The position numbers were made by a program, and so were the translations under genes. 64,000 nt of DNA from Branchiostoma lanceolatum. Taxonomy: Eukaryota > Chordata > Leptocardii > Amphioxiformes > Branchiostomatidae. Location: positions 12,454,198 to 12,518,197 of the forward strand of contig NC_089739.1 of the NCBI RefSeq assembly GCF_035083965.1, read 5' to 3'. The notes beneath the pieces were generated by a model. It was not told where the DNA came from and did no database searches. It was given only the letters and a program-made list of their open reading frames with translations. Numbering within the stretch: the stretch's first letter is position 1; each line of letters starts with the position of its first letter. This document shows positions 10,022 to 23,100 of this stretch, piece after piece.

Positions 10022-10628
10022 TAGTAACGTAACATGACCAATTTACGTCCGATTTATTCAAAACGTATTTATCTTAAAACTGCACGGACAGAGCCAAATT
10101 TTAAACCCATGGTCAGAAATATCAGCTCTTCTCAAAAGAAAATGCATGGTCTGTAAGTTTTTCTCCGCCTATTTAACGCCGTGCGAGCATGTATTTATAC
10201 TGAGGTATATGATGAAGAATTGTGCTAGGGTAACCCATTATCGTCCACCTTGGTCTTTTCCCTTCTAGCGCTATGCTTGAAGAACATAGACCAGAAAAAA
10301 AATGCACAGTAACTGTCCAAAGTAGTCTGCAGACAAATGATAATAAAATCACTATGTCTGTCCGGCCACTTGCTTAACGCGATGGAAAAAAAACACTGTT
10401 TATCTGTAAATTCCCCCCACATGGGCGGCACGTGGCGTTCACGTGGTAAACGCATGGCCATTATGGTTAGCTGTGCAAAAATTAAAGAGATGGCTAAAGA
10501 TCATTCTTATGACGTTCTTTATTGCTCATGAGAACAGGCTTTGGCATAATACACCGCGACATGTGGACATGAGCCAAACCGGACGTAAATAGGTCCTGCA
10601 CGTAAATAGGTCATGTTACGTTATAATA
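10022..10628. mobile_element. MITE-like element with ~25-bp inverted ends
   Basis: The left end TAACGTAACATGACCAATTT ACGTCCG is mirrored at the right end, where the ACGTAAATAGGTC phrase occurs twice in tandem before CATGTTACGTTA. The element has no coding capacity. Flanking bases are compatible with a TA duplication but this is not decisive. Confidence 0.6.
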
Positions 10629-11500
10629 AGTGGGCTTTTAGATCGTAAAAATGACATTGTGAAGTTTGCCTATTCGTCGTATACTCTGTTGGGCAGCCCA
10701 GGCTCGAATATTCGTTTTCGAGTTCGGCCGCGTGCCTGGCCAGGTGCTCGGCCGAACTCGAACCCTATTCGGACTGTTCCACTACGGGGCAGTTCGGGGG
10801 ACACAATGTCTATTACACTACCCAATCATATACAAAACGGTATGTCGTCTCAGATGTACGTATAAGTACAACGTTGATTTGGGTTGTATGACATTCTAAA
10901 TGTTTCAATCAAATGGTTTGGAAGGTCTCCTCCACGAATGCATGGGCCGCGCCGAGTCCTACTAGCGCTGATTTGACGGAGGTGTTCCAAATAGAACAGG
11001 GGGTTCTATATGTTCGAAATGGTGTTCGATGGGAACGGCCGTTACGTCACAGGTGTTGGATTTCGCGGGAGACAACGAGATGCTTGCGTGGGATCGGGTT
11101 ATGACTTTTGCGGCATTACGCGCAGCTCAAAACAACAGGATTGATCGTCGGAGTAATCAAATATTACTTATTATCGCTTCCTTATCAAAATTGTCCCTGG
11201 CTATTTTGCATAGATTAAACTTTTTTAACTGGGGTGAAATTTTGCACAACATGTGACCCCAAAATAGCCGTTTCTGATATTTTTTGCCCCAAAAAACAAT
11301 GTAATCGTCATTTTAAACAAAATAGCCTCAGACAAAAATAATTTATATGGGGCTAGCTCTCTTCTTGTAAAATATCAGGATGAAAGGTGGTGTTGTCGCC
11401 TACGCGTGTAAACCCGTTACATACACAGCTTGTTTAACCAAAATGTGTATTTAACTATGCGGACTGACACATCTATATCTACACTCCAAGCTCTGCTTTA
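10629..11500. other. intergenic; contains a GC-rich hairpin at 10717-10762
   Basis: A 14-bp perfect stem (TTCGAGTTCGGCCG at 10717-10730 against its complement at 10749-10762) encloses a loop that itself contains the palindrome CCTGGCCAGG. Otherwise I see only short frames without family resemblance. Confidence 0.5.
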
Positions 11501-11509
11501 CTTGCTATG

Positions 11510-12165
11510 TTACTGGAATTTCTGTGCACTCCAAGAATATTCTTTGCAGAAACGGTTCTGTATAGTTTCAATCGGACACCTGTCATTCAAATGGTCCTTG
11601 CCCCAAACTTCACTGCCATATAACATGATAGATTTCACGCACACATTAAATATCCTTAACAGAGCCTTTGGGGACAAAGGTGAGTGAAATAGAGGTTTGA
11701 GGCTGAAAAGGGCTTTACGTGCTTTTAAGGACAATTGTTTTTTTGCTGTCGAGTTGATGAGGACAACAATAGTCCCAGATAACAATAAGAATTTGTTATT
11801 TCGATACTATTTGAGCCGATGAAAAATTTCGCATTTTTTACTGATCGTCCAGATCTGTTAAAAAACACAACTTAAGTTTTCTTCAAATTTACTTGTAGTT
11901 TCCATTTTGTGCAGAACATGTTCAGTCTGTCCAACGCACGATGCAATCCTTTTGCCGACTCTGAAAATGTCACGACATCATCTGCATATAATAAACAAGA
12001 AACAAGTAAGTAAAATTGTGTAGAGTGGGAGGTTCGCAGTCGGGATTATCCAATTCTTTGACTAAGTCATTTATGAATAGGTTGAAAAGTGTAGGAGAGA
12101 GATTACATCCCTGTCTTAAGCCTCTATCGGTAATGAATAATGGTATAAGTGGCTTGCACATAGTT
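11510..12165 (-). pseudogene. non-LTR retrotransposon (LINE) reverse-transcriptase fragment, degenerate
   Basis: On the minus strand, 12161 downward encodes RGLRQGCNLSPTLFNLFIND, the conserved RT block before the catalytic motif. The YADD region (about 11985-12000) is in another frame, so at least one frameshift separates them. Further downstream come YLG (about 11770), KARKALFSL and NVCVKSIMLYGSEVWG, typical of the RT thumb/C-terminal part of LINEs. The endonuclease end and the 3' end are missing. The clade cannot be fixed by eye. Confidence 0.75.
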
Positions 12166-12169
12166 CACA

Positions 12170-12830
12170 CAAAATGAGGTGCTACAATAGTTGGTTGCCG
12201 GGTTGTACATTCTTGTTCTGTATGCTAGCCCAGACAATTGCTGGGTTGGGAATATTTCAACAATGCGTATGTTGCACCCGCGCGGTTGTTGTACAGCGCG
12301 GTAACTAAGATTGAGCAATATCAAACGAGTACCCTTTCTTTCAAATTTTTCTGCGCACTTCAGCAGTGGGGGTATGTTTTTGCTCTGGAACTCCAGCAAG
12401 ACAAGGGTTAAGAAACAATCTGAACATTAGAACTACATGTATAACAAAAAGCCATGAAATATACCTTTTTAAGAACAGTTAGCTGTACGACTAGTATATA
12501 TCCTTTAATGGTCTATCACATTTGCCATTGTGTTATGAAGTGCCAACCAACAAAACCATGCCACGCTATAGGCTCATTGACCGATCGTACAAATATGGCG
12601 GTCACGTTACAGCCGACAAACACTGTTAACAACACACACATGTCAACACCACGTAAACGCACATATTTTTAAAGATCGATAGTTGGTACACTTTTAAAGT
12701 TATTGATATAGATATGAGTCTCGGAAGTTTGCAATTTTCTATTGTCTAATCCAATCTGTCCAAATTAAGGGCATACATATAATAAGGTATACTCAGCACT
12801 TGTTTACATAACCTTAAGGTTAACCAGGTA
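12170..12830. other. intergenic; upstream flank of sulfatase gene A
   Basis: No gene recognised. One copy of the TCATTGACCG-type motif (12571-12594) also found in intron 1 lies here. A 91-codon minus-strand frame at 12124-12399 has no recognisable family. Confidence 0.4.
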
Positions 12831-12831
12831 C

Positions 12832-12838
12832 TATATAA
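12832..12838 (+). promoter_or_regulatory. TATA box of sulfatase gene A
   Basis: TATATAA lies 34 bp upstream of the start codon. Initiation about 25-30 bp downstream would leave a 5' UTR of only about 5-15 bases. The paralogue at 20.2 kb keeps the following CACAGATTCAGCGTCCA but not the TATA box. Confidence 0.6.
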
Positions 12839-12871
12839 GGTACGCGCACACAGATTCAGCGTCCATTCACG

Positions 12872-15800
12872 ATGGGGGGTGTTCTGTGGTTGGTGTTCTT
12901 GTCGGTCGTGTTGCCGATCTCCCGAGCGGACGATCGGCCCAACTTCGTGTTCCTCGTCGCCGACGACTTGGGGATCGGAGACGTCGGCTGCTTCGGAAAC
13001 GACACGATTCGGTAAGTGCCGGAGTTTCTGAAACCAACAAAGAATTCTGTCACTTCGGTAAGGCCTGGAGTTGCCGGGCGCATATCAAAATTTTTGTCAT
13101 GTTTTTCTGAAGTTCACAAAGGTTACAAAGATTTTACCACGTTTTTGTACCTTTTGCTACTTTTCGTCAGTTCATCTGTTTTGGTAGAAGTCATTCTGAA
13201 TCAAAGTTTAGCTGTAATTGCCAACACAAAAATTGGACTTACCCAAATTTTCGACTGATCAGCAATACATTGCTTCCGTGACGACACTAATCTTCTTGTA
13301 GAATGGGGAAAGAAGCAATGTTGTTTCAATAAGTTAACCTATAGTTGGCATTTATTAGCGAAAAAAAATATACAGGATATTATACTAGTAACGTATCACA
13401 GCTAGCTGTGCAGACAAACCTTAAAACTTTGCATCATGTTGGCCATGGGGTCAATGACCGTTCGTACATGTACGTTTGCACGGCATTACGTAACAGTGCA
13501 GTCAGGACTAAGCTAACGGTGCTTTGACGCCCTCTTTCTTCGTTTCGCTACAAAAATACTAGTAAAACGTGTACATGTCTGTAGATGGAAACGTAACATG
13601 CAACTAATCTGCGACTTAGAGAAGAACATGGAAGTTTGAAGTATTTTGTTTCAATATCGTGATAATGTAAAAAGTATCAAACTTAAACGCTGGCAAAAAG
13701 AACAAAGAATGTAAAAATACATGTTTTTGACATCTCGTTTATCTCTGTCGTTGTGTGTCCATTCTAAACCGTTCTGGTATGCGTGTATGAAGGAACGGAA
13801 ATAATGCGTGATTTAATGGAGTCGTATTACGCACTATTCAAATCCATTGAAGGTTTGTGCTGGTAACCACAATTTGTCGATCGTGTTACTGCAATGCCGA
13901 GCAAAATGATCGGCCCACCTTCGTGTGTTCGTGTTTTCTCGTCGCCGGCGCGACTTGGGATCGGGAACTGTCGGTTGCTCTCAAAAGACTTTTGTCGAAT
14001 TTTCGACCGTTTGGGTCATTGACCGTTCGTACAAATCGAGCAATGCATGAACCTTTGTAACTGCCACATTTAGAGTCATTGACCGCTCGTACAAGTTGAC
14101 CACTCCTCAAACCATTCTTCAAAGCCTTCGGGGTCATTGACCGCTCGTACAAATACGCTGAAACGTAGTTTACGTGTCAACCGCGGTTTTGACCTTGGTG
14201 GTATATACTTGTATACATCTCATTCAATGGGGGCTTCCTTTCAAGAATTTTCAAGTCAATGCGTACTTTCCCATTCTTTGCATACTACATTTCAATTGGC
14301 GACACAAATCATGATAGATCCTTGAGTTTACCTTTGACACACTGACCCACCTGTAGCTAATCATCATATATCCAAGGGGACCTTGCATTTTTTTTCACTT
14401 CTGAAGTTGCATATATTGTATTGATATCAACATGATGTCATACACAAAATCTAGTTAATGTCAACGCTACATGTACAAAGGGAGTGACAACACATTCGGG
14501 GTTCGATCGTTTTCCTTAAAAATGAAGAGTTAACCAGATTCAGTCCTTTGACGTGTCATTGCAACTATATAATGGAGCCGTTAGTATTTAGTAGTACTGA
14601 TACTGCTGCTATTGACCACACTTCCTCGAAGATACTGCTGCAAATGCGGTATCGTTACTCTCGTTTCTCTTCAATGTACGCGCAAATCTTTTGTCTTTTA
14701 CTGAAGATTTGCGTGGAGGGGAACAACTAATGAATATATAACGCAATATTTTCTTTCACGTGGTCCTGACTTGCACATGGCTCCTGATAAACCAAAGAAG
14801 TTATATTTCAGAAACGCGCACACGTACCAAATATACAATGGGTTGGCTGTGTGTCACATTGGACTTTAGAATGGATGAGTTCAGTATGCTTTATTTGTGA
14901 CGTATCATTCCCTTGCAACATACTCTTAGGACTCCGAATATCGACAATATCGCTGCTAAGGGTGCCAAGTTGACCCAACACCTGGCCGCCGCTGCCGTCT
15001 GCACACCCAGTAGATCAGCCTTCCTGACTGGACGCCTTCCCGTGAGATTTGGTAAGAACTCTAGTCTTGTATACGTATCTTGTGTACGACTTTATGCGTA
15101 CTTTGGTTGTATTTTAGTCGCAAACTTCTCAATGTGCTTTGTGAAAGTTTGTTTTGGATTTTGTATATTGTCCAGTTACCAGGGCTAACCCTTTGCTATA
15201 GCCTTCGGCTAGTTGGGCAGCCCTGGCTGTACTTTTGTTATAGCCAAATGAATAAATCAAGTTGCTGGTCCTGTATGACGTTGCCACAACAAGGCATGTC
15301 ATTGGTTGCGCATTTCATAAACAGAACCAGCGACCTCTGACGGAGAGGGTGTGTCTTTCATGCAAAAGTAGTTGGTAGATCATGGAATAGTCAATTTTTC
15401 TTGTACGTACACACACCCATGACATGTTTCTTGCCTACCAGCAGAAAATGTGTACCTATCATATATTACATACAGATATCTCACACTATAATATGATATC
15501 TCACTTTATAATCACGACGAAGGAATGGCGGGAACTGATGTACCTATGGCATACGTATTTCTGGCTGCTCCATCCGGGCTACCAAGGTCAGAGGTCACTT
15601 TTCCTCAGATGGCAAAGGATCATGGGTACCAGACAGCACTGATAGGTGAGATGAAATTTATTTTTTGTTGTTTGTTGTTTTTAATGAATAAGATAATCAT
15701 TACAGATGTAATGATCTCAAGGCTAACTTGAGTACTAGTATTTGGGACGTTTCTTTCTTATAGGAAAATGGCATCTTGGTCTAAACTGCAAATGGGTAGG

Positions 15801-18176
15801 AGACCATTGCCACCACCCCAACAAATTCGGGTTCGACTACTTCTATGGGTTTCCTGGTACAAACGCGCCCGAGTGCGATCCGAACGATGTGAGCGAGCGG
15901 CGGACGGGGGCCACGGCGAAGTTTGCCACTAATGGATTCTATAGACGAGTCTACGTATGGGAGATAGCAGTCAGCGTTTTCCTTGTCCTTTTGACACTCA
16001 AGTATTTCCAGTACATTCAGTGGAAAACTGTCATTGTGCTGTCTGTCGTCGGCTGGTCAGCTGTGATATTTACATATGTCTATTGGGCCAATGGCAGAGT
16101 TTTCAACTGCGTCATGATGAGAGATGATGACGTCATAGAGCAGCCATACGACGTTTCTACCCTCACTCCCAGGATGACACTGGACGCCGTCAAATTCCTT
16201 GAAGAAAGGAAAGAAAGGAAGGAACCCTTCTTACTGGAAGTCTCCTACTGGAACGCACACACCGCCCTTTTACCTTATAAGGAATTCCGCGGGAAAAGCC
16301 GACACGGTCTCTATGGCGACGCCGTGGAGGAGATGGATTGGAGCATCGGGGTCGTCATGGCAACGTTAGACAGGCTGGGTTTGACAAACAACACCTTTGT
16401 GTACTTCACGTCTGACAACGGCGCCCATATGGAAATAGGAGATGCCGGAGGGTGGAACGGCATGTACAAAGGTAAGACCGTAAGGGTGTTTGTAGTCACG
16501 TGACTTTGACGTGCCTTCTATTAGAGTCCGCCATATTGGTGGCTTGAAATCACGTGCCTACTCGAGGCAATTGCTCAGTCCAATTATTTATTTTCTAGGT
16601 CTACTTGGTTGCCTGATCTTTTCGAATAGATAAGACAGCACACTAGATAAATGACCTTGTTGTTAGAATCAGAAAATTCCGTCCCGATCATTCTTGGATT
16701 TATCCACACCACCATCATGGCGGCGGAGTCGTGACGTCACATGCAAACGTCATATAGGAATAAAATGTATTAAAGCATCTTACTGGTGTGACACGTCGTC
16801 AAAATGATTCTTAAGTTTCTTACAATCGTTTTGATAGAATCTAAAACTAAAACCAAATTATTCATTTGTGGATGCATAAATCAATTTCCGTTCATGCAAA
16901 TATTAGAAATACCTACATTCTAAGTACCTTGCACCCGATCTTACAGGTAGTAAAGGCCAAGGAGGCTCTGAAGGAGGAATCCGCATGCCTACACTTGTGC
17001 AGTGGCCAAGGTAGATCTGTTGCTTCCAATCATTTCAACTCTCGCACATTCTCGTGAGACTGTGCTCTCGCGTGAGGAGATTCCAAAATGGCGAAAACAG
17101 GTCTATTGTTGCACATTTGCATTGAGCACTGTTTAGTTAGGAGATGCCTGCCTGCTATTTTTTTCACAAGCATGTCTTACTAAATAGACTTCGTAATGCA
17201 TCCATCTTATGCTTTTCTTCGTACGTTTCTCAGAAAAATCAAGCCCGGTACTGTAGTCACGGAGGCCACGAGTCAGATGGACATTTTCCCCACGGTAGCA
17301 GACATCCTCCAGGCCCCGCTTCCCCAGGACAGGGTGATGGACGGGCGGAACATCCTGCCGTTGCTAGGCGGGGCCAAGCAACCGTCTCCACACGACTTCA
17401 TGTTCCACTACTGTGGGAATATCCTGCATGCTGTAAGGTACAGACCTAAGAAAGGTGAGCTATTCTAAATGAAGTTCGAACAAGGCATTAAAAGAAAATA
17501 TTTTGGGTGTTAGCCAAACAATTCTTTGATAAACAATAGATTTTGGGTTGGGTTATTTTATTGCCTTTCTATCTTGAGCCTGGTTCTGGGGTACTAGGTA
17601 GAACCCGACAATTTCAAGGTTTAACGGTCCAGTATGGCGTACAATACTTACGTCATAATCACGTGAGTGCAAAGTTCAAACACTCTATGGTTAGAAATTG
17701 TTCTGCACATATCGTTCTACTTTGATGTAGATGTTCTTTTCTATATCTATAATTACGCTGTGTGATTGTTTGTTTGTTTGTTTGTTTGTTTTCTCAAAGG
17801 AAATGTGACCTGGAAAGCTCACCTCGCTTCCTACCCCTGGCTACCCGGTACAACACACTGCGGTGACCAACGACTTGCATGCTTCTGTGGCGTTCAATTT
17901 GGGGTCACCTTCAAAGACCCGCCATTGCTGTATGACGTCACTAACGACCCTACAGAAGACCGACCAATCACCGCCGACTCCTACCCGAAATACCGAGAAG
18001 TTCTTGACGTCATCAAGAAGGCTGTTGAGGAACACAAGCAAAGCCTGACCCAAGTGGACAACCAGTTCAAACTGCCGCTATTCTTTCCTCGTCCTTGGAT
18101 GCAACCATGTTGCAACTTTCCTTCTTGCAATTGCCGGGAAGATGTTGATTTTTCTTCCCTTAAAATCAGAGTCTAA
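12872..18176 (+). CDS. STS-like: steryl-sulfatase/arylsulfatase-like enzyme, copy A
   Basis: Seven coding exons: 12872-13011, 14930-15051, 15523-15645, 15764-16471, 16947-17010, 17234-17454 and 17800-18176. All have GT-AG borders and compatible phases, and they give 584 residues (human steryl-sulfatase has 583). A signal peptide (about 1-19) precedes [10 protein letters not shown], the metal-binding Asp pair. CTPSR at 71-75 holds the Cys converted to formylglycine. GKWHLG (129-134), WNAHTA (His294), SDNGAH (Asp346, Asn347) and the Lys before GGIRMP supply other active-site residues. Two adjacent hydrophobic helices (about 190-211 and 215-236) match the membrane hairpin that anchors steryl-sulfatase in the ER membrane with a lumenal active site. 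MDIFPTVA and the Cys-rich C-terminus also fit. Members of this family hydrolyse sulfate esters; steroid sulfate is likely but the substrate is not proven. No breaks seen. Tandem paralogue 2 kb downstream. Confidence 0.9.
13448..14154 (+). repeat. short motif repeated in intron 1 of gene A
   Basis: Four near-identical ~24-bp copies with core TCATTGACCGYTCGTACAA start at 13448, 14013, 14073 and 14131. A fifth is upstream at 12571. The last three are spaced 60 and 58 bp apart. The sequences between them differ, so this is a spaced motif and not a simple tandem repeat. No matching copies were seen in gene B. Confidence 0.7.
13873..13985 (+). pseudogene. decayed extra copy of sulfatase exon 1 inside intron 1
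   Basis: The stretch around GTCGATCGTGTTACTG, ATGATCGGCCCACCTTCGTG, TCTCGTCGCCGGCGCGACTT and GGGATCGG...GTCGGTTGCT aligns with exon 1 (12900-13000) through the metal-binding region. It carries several small indels that break the frame, and it lacks the ATG and the donor. It marks an older duplication of the 5' end of a sulfatase gene. Confidence 0.75.
15189..15262 (+). repeat. dispersed repeat tail in intron 2 of gene A
   Basis: The sequence TATAGCCTTCGGCTAGTTGG ... GTTATAGCCAAATGAATAAA also occurs at 21389-21459 in intron 2 of gene B. The AATAAAT-rich 3' end looks like a retroposon tail. Its presence at the same place in both genes shows it predates the gene duplication. Confidence 0.55.
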
Positions 18177-18191
18177 TGAAAAAATTCATTA

Positions 18192-18197
18192 ATAAAT
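18192..18197 (+). promoter_or_regulatory. polyadenylation signal of gene A
   Basis: Canonical AATAAA 16 bp after the stop codon of the sulfatase, giving a very short predicted 3' UTR. Confidence 0.6.
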
Positions 18198-20191
18198 GTT
18201 AATGAATGGATATTTCGTTGCTTGCTGTATTCCAAAATGTGCAAATGTGCACAGGCTTTAGACAGTACGGTGAGCTTTCTGATTTTAATTCTTTAAGTGC
18301 CAATTTAAAAAAAATTCTAAATGTCTAAGAAGCATACTTCGATCTGGCATAAGGTATAATGATAATGGTCAACTCCGCTCTTCTTTAAAATCACAAAATA
18401 CGTATATACTTTGGAAACTTTTTTCCGTTTATTGTTCAAGCTAGACCATACTGAACAGCTTTCGCACTACTTTTGTCATGAGGCTTATCAACTGTCACCA
18501 ATTATGACAGAAAGTGGCTTATTATCAGGCACATTGCTTGTGACAATGAAAACGTGTATCACTCCGCGATATAGAGCATGGAACAAGTACATATGTACAA
18601 TTAAAAATCTGGAATCAGCTCACAAGAATGACTTTTTTGCATTGTTTACTGGCAAGGAACAAGTATCATGATACAATAGAGAGCACTACAACAACTCACA
18701 GCAAATCCTTATCATATTGATGTTTGCGTAGCAATACCTGAAGGTTGGAACTTCCGTATATGCAAACAACACAAAACAGAGTCATGTAACGCTTTTAAGC
18801 GTATTGATAGCTACTAGGACATCATCAAGACCTATATTGTCTGGCCAGTCACCGTATTTCAAGAAAACGGTGTGACTGTGATGGTTCCTACTTTTATCAG
18901 AGAAAATTAGTAGGTCACGTATATAAAAGACTCGATGCTACAGACCAATTTAAATAGATCTTTAGATGCAGCAACTCCCACAATGCAAAAATAGGTAAAT
19001 ACATAAAATACTGCTTTATCATTACACTATGTCAAAGAGTTATGCTAGCCCTTTTATTCTAGTGATTAGGATATTGTATTCTATACTTCTATTTTGTACT
19101 ATGTTTGATAGATATCGATGTTGCCATACATTGTACCGTGTACGAATGTCGTGCTATAAGTTATTTTTCTATATAATGGACTGACTAGATGTAAAGACAA
19201 GTCAAGTGAACCCACTTGTCGTCAAAAAGAACTCACCTGCTTTTAATAATCTCGCGGGGTTGTTGTGAGGATGCACGGATATGTATGGCCGCCACTATAT
19301 AAGGGAACTGTTAAATGTGCAAAGGTTCGGTGTGACGGGTCGTTCAGTGCTGCTGCCTGAGAAGAGGTTGTGTTACACCGAAGGGCTATGTGGATACAGT
19401 TACAGATGACTAGTAATCTGGTGGATGTACCAAATACTAAGTACAATGTATCGTATCTAATACCAGCTGATAAAAGATTTGTGCCAAGGGAACCGGTCTT
19501 GGTAAGGGGTCATCAGATGTGATGTCACGCCCTGCCATGCATGATGTGTTCTGATTTGCAAACGGTTTGTTTTGTTTGGTGGGTTTGAGCCTTGGTTTGA
19601 GTAATCATCCAGAGATAACACTGGGTGTTGATATAGGGCAAACCAAACTGTTCAAATCAAAGTAGGTGGTGGTTCTGCGTAGGATCAATAGAGAATCAAG
19701 GGTATGAATTGAACCAGAGAGAAAGCAAGTTTATCAATTGTTAAAAATCTTTCAAACAAATGGTTTTCCAGTCATGATAGACAGGAATGCGATTACTCTA
19801 CAGATACCAAGCAATCCGTGAATACCCGATTTGGGTTTTAACCCTGATGATGAATTAATCATTCCAAATTGTAATTGGTAGCAATTTAGTAATTTGCAAA
19901 TATCATGCCTTTACTATCTGATAATTTTTTGACTTAATTATACTCAGTTATAATCAGTTCTCTGATCTGACCTCTGACCTCAGTCTGTACCTATATGTAA
20001 ATACGTACTTATGTGTATATCTGGTGTATTTTTATGCTGTTGTATTGTGTAATGAGCTCTGGAAAATTAGCACCCTAAAGGGGCTAAAGGGCATCTTAAT
20101 AAACCAATAAACCAACAACCAATCGTTTACTTAACCTAGAGGTCAGCTAGGTCAATTAGGTAAGCTGTCACAGATTCAGCGTCCAGTCGTG
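18198..20191. other. spacer between the two sulfatase genes
   Basis: The first ~220 bp are diverged from, but alignable with, the 3' flank of gene B, so the duplicated block extends past the stop codon. A TATATAAG at 19296-19303 has no assigned gene. The phrase CTAAAGGGCATCTTAATAAA at about 20085-20105 resembles a LINE 3' tail. No coding gene is recognised. Confidence 0.45.
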
Positions 20192-23100
20192 ATGGCGGGT
20201 GTTCTGTGGTTGGTGTTCTTGTCGGTCGTGTTGCAGGTCTCCCGAGCGGACGATCGGCCCAACTTCGTGTTCCTCGTCGCCGACGACTTGGGGATCGGAG
20301 ACGTCGGTTGCTTCGGGAACGACACGATTCGGTAAGGGTGGCAGTTTCTGATACCAACTAAGATTTTTGTAACCTGTTGTTTATTTGATATTTGCATTTC
20401 TCGCCTTGGCAGAAATATAATGATGGCATCTTCGTTCAATTGGTAACTTTTCTTGTGGCAATAGCAGACAGAACCGTGAGTCGTATTTTGTACCAATTCT
20501 AGTTTAATAGTGGAGAGCTATCATCGGAGAAAAGAGGAGATCGTATACTAGTTTACATAACATTCAGAACAGGCTCATTAAAGCAGCGTTGGGGTGATTG
20601 ACCTTAAGGGCAGAAACTTTCACGTCATCGTGTGACAGACCGGTCAGCAGTGTAGGCTTTTATTTGACGTCGTTTGCGCCATGTTGGATTAGAGTGCTGC
20701 TTAAAATACAATAATTGTAACGTCAATGAAAGCCTGTATTAGTAATTTTGACGCCCATTTTCTTCAATTCACTGCGAAAATCATCGAAATGGTACGTGTT
20801 CCTAAAGTAAACCAACCTGCTTGAGTAAACATAAAGCGGGTGCAACGAAACATAATCTGCGATGAAATAAAACAACATCGAAGTTGTAAGCAGTTTTTAC
20901 AAACTTATAACCTCCGTGTATTTCCAATATTTTTTCCAATCTTTTCCAGTAATGTGAAAAGTGCAACACTTAATTGTTGCCTTCCTGACCAACCAAATTT
21001 ACAATTCATAAATGGGCAGGAATATCACTACGAGCTGGCTGCAGCCATTTATCACCTTCAACATTAGAAGAAATGACCACATTATACTTCAATATGTTAT
21101 CCTTATCAATCATTGCATGTCAGGACTCCGAATATCGACAATATCGCTGCTAAAGGTGCCAAGTTGACCCAACACCTAGCCGCCGCCGCCGTCTGCACAC
21201 CCAGTAGATCAGCCTTTCTGACTGGACGCCTTCCTGTGAGATTTGGTAAGAACTCTAGTCTTGTATACGTGTCTTGTGTACGACTTTATGTGTACTTCGG
21301 TCGTAGTTTAGTCGTAAACTTCTCAATATGCTTTGTGAAAGTTTGTTTTGGATTAAATATGTTGTCCAGTTACCCGTTACCCTTAGAATGCTATAGCCTT
21401 CGGCTAGTTGGTTAGCCCTGGCTGTACTTTTGTTATAGCCAAATGAATAAATCAAATCAACCAACTCTTGTCATTGTTTGCCTTTCCACCAGAAGTTGAT
21501 GGTGCTGTATGACGTAGGCACAACAAGGCACGTTCTTGGTTGCGCATTATTTAAACAGAAATAGCGACTTCTGGCGCAGAGGGTGTGTCTTTCATGCAAA
21601 ATAATTTCGAGATACTCGCGATTTTTTTTTGGTTGCACTTACACAACCATGAAATATTCCTTACTTAGCCGGAAACTATATACATATATTTAAGACAAAT
21701 ATTTCTTTCTAATCATAAAGGTATGGCGGGAACGGATCGACCTTTGGCCTATGTTTTTCTGGCTGCCCCATCCGGGCTACCAAGGTCAGAGGTCACTTTT
21801 CCTCAGATGGCAAAGGATCATGGGTACCAGACAGCACTGATAGGTGAGATGAAATTTATTGTTTTGTTGTTTGTTGTTATTAATGAATAAAATAATCATT
21901 ACAGATATAATGATCTCCAGGCAAGCTAACTTGAGTATTTGGGACGTTTCTTTTTTTTTTAGGAAAATGGCATCTTGGTTTAAATTGCAAATGGGTAGGA
22001 GACCACTGCCACCACCCCAACAAATTCGGGTTCGACTACTTCTATGGGTTTCCTGGTACAAACGCGCCCGAGTGCGATCCGGACGATGTGAGCGAGGGGG
22101 GGACGGGAGTGACGGCGAAGTTTGTCACTAATGTATTTTATACCCTATTCTACGTATGGGAGATAGCAGTCAGCGTTTTCCTTGGCCTTTTGGCACTCAA
22201 GTATTTCCAGTACATTCAGTGGAAAACTGTCATTGTGCTGTCTGTCATCGGTTGGCCAGCTGTGATATGTACATATGTCTATTGGGCCAATGGCAGAGTT
22301 TTCAACTGCGTCATGATGAGAGATGATGACGTCATAGAGCAGCCATACGACGTTTCTACCCTCACTCCCAGGATGACACTTGACGCCGTCAAATTTCTTG
22401 AAGAAAGGAAAGAAAAGAAGGAACCCTTCTTAATTGAAGTCTCCTACTGGAACCCGCACACCGCCCTTTTACCTTATAAGGAATTCCGCGGGAAAAGCCG
22501 ACACGGTCTCTATGGCGACGCTGTGGAGGAGATGGATTGGAGCATCGGGGTCGTCATGGCAACGTTAGACAGACTGGGTTTGACAAACAACACCTTTGTG
22601 TACTTCACGTCTGACAACGGCGCCCATATGGAAATAGGAGATGCCGGAGGGTGGAACGGCATGTACAAGGGTAAGGCCGTAAGGGTGTTTGTAGTCACGT
22701 GACTTTGACGTGCCTTCTTTTAGAGTCCGTCATATTGGTGGCTTGAAACCACGTGTCTAGTCGACGCAAATGCTCAGTCCAATTATTTATTTTCTAGGTC
22801 TACTTGGTTGCCTGATCTTTTGGAATAGATAGGACAGCACACCAGATAAATGACTTTGTTGTTAGAATCAGGAAATTCCCGATCCATCGGTTGCCATCTT
22901 GGATTAATCCACTTCCATCATCGCGGCGGAGTTGTTTTTTTTAAAAGTCGTAACGTCACAGGCAAAAGTCACATAGGAATAAAATGTTTTAAATCATCTT
23001 ACTGGTGTGACACGTCGTCAAAACGATTCTTAAGTTTCTTACAATCATTTTGATAGAATCTAAAACTAAAACCACATTATTCATAAATGGATGCATATAT

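Noticed and set aside
19243..19446. Minus-strand 67-codon frame and TATATAAG at 19296 as a separate gene
   Set aside because: No family resemblance, no splice partners, and the TATA-like site has no identifiable transcript. Kept only as a note in the spacer entry.
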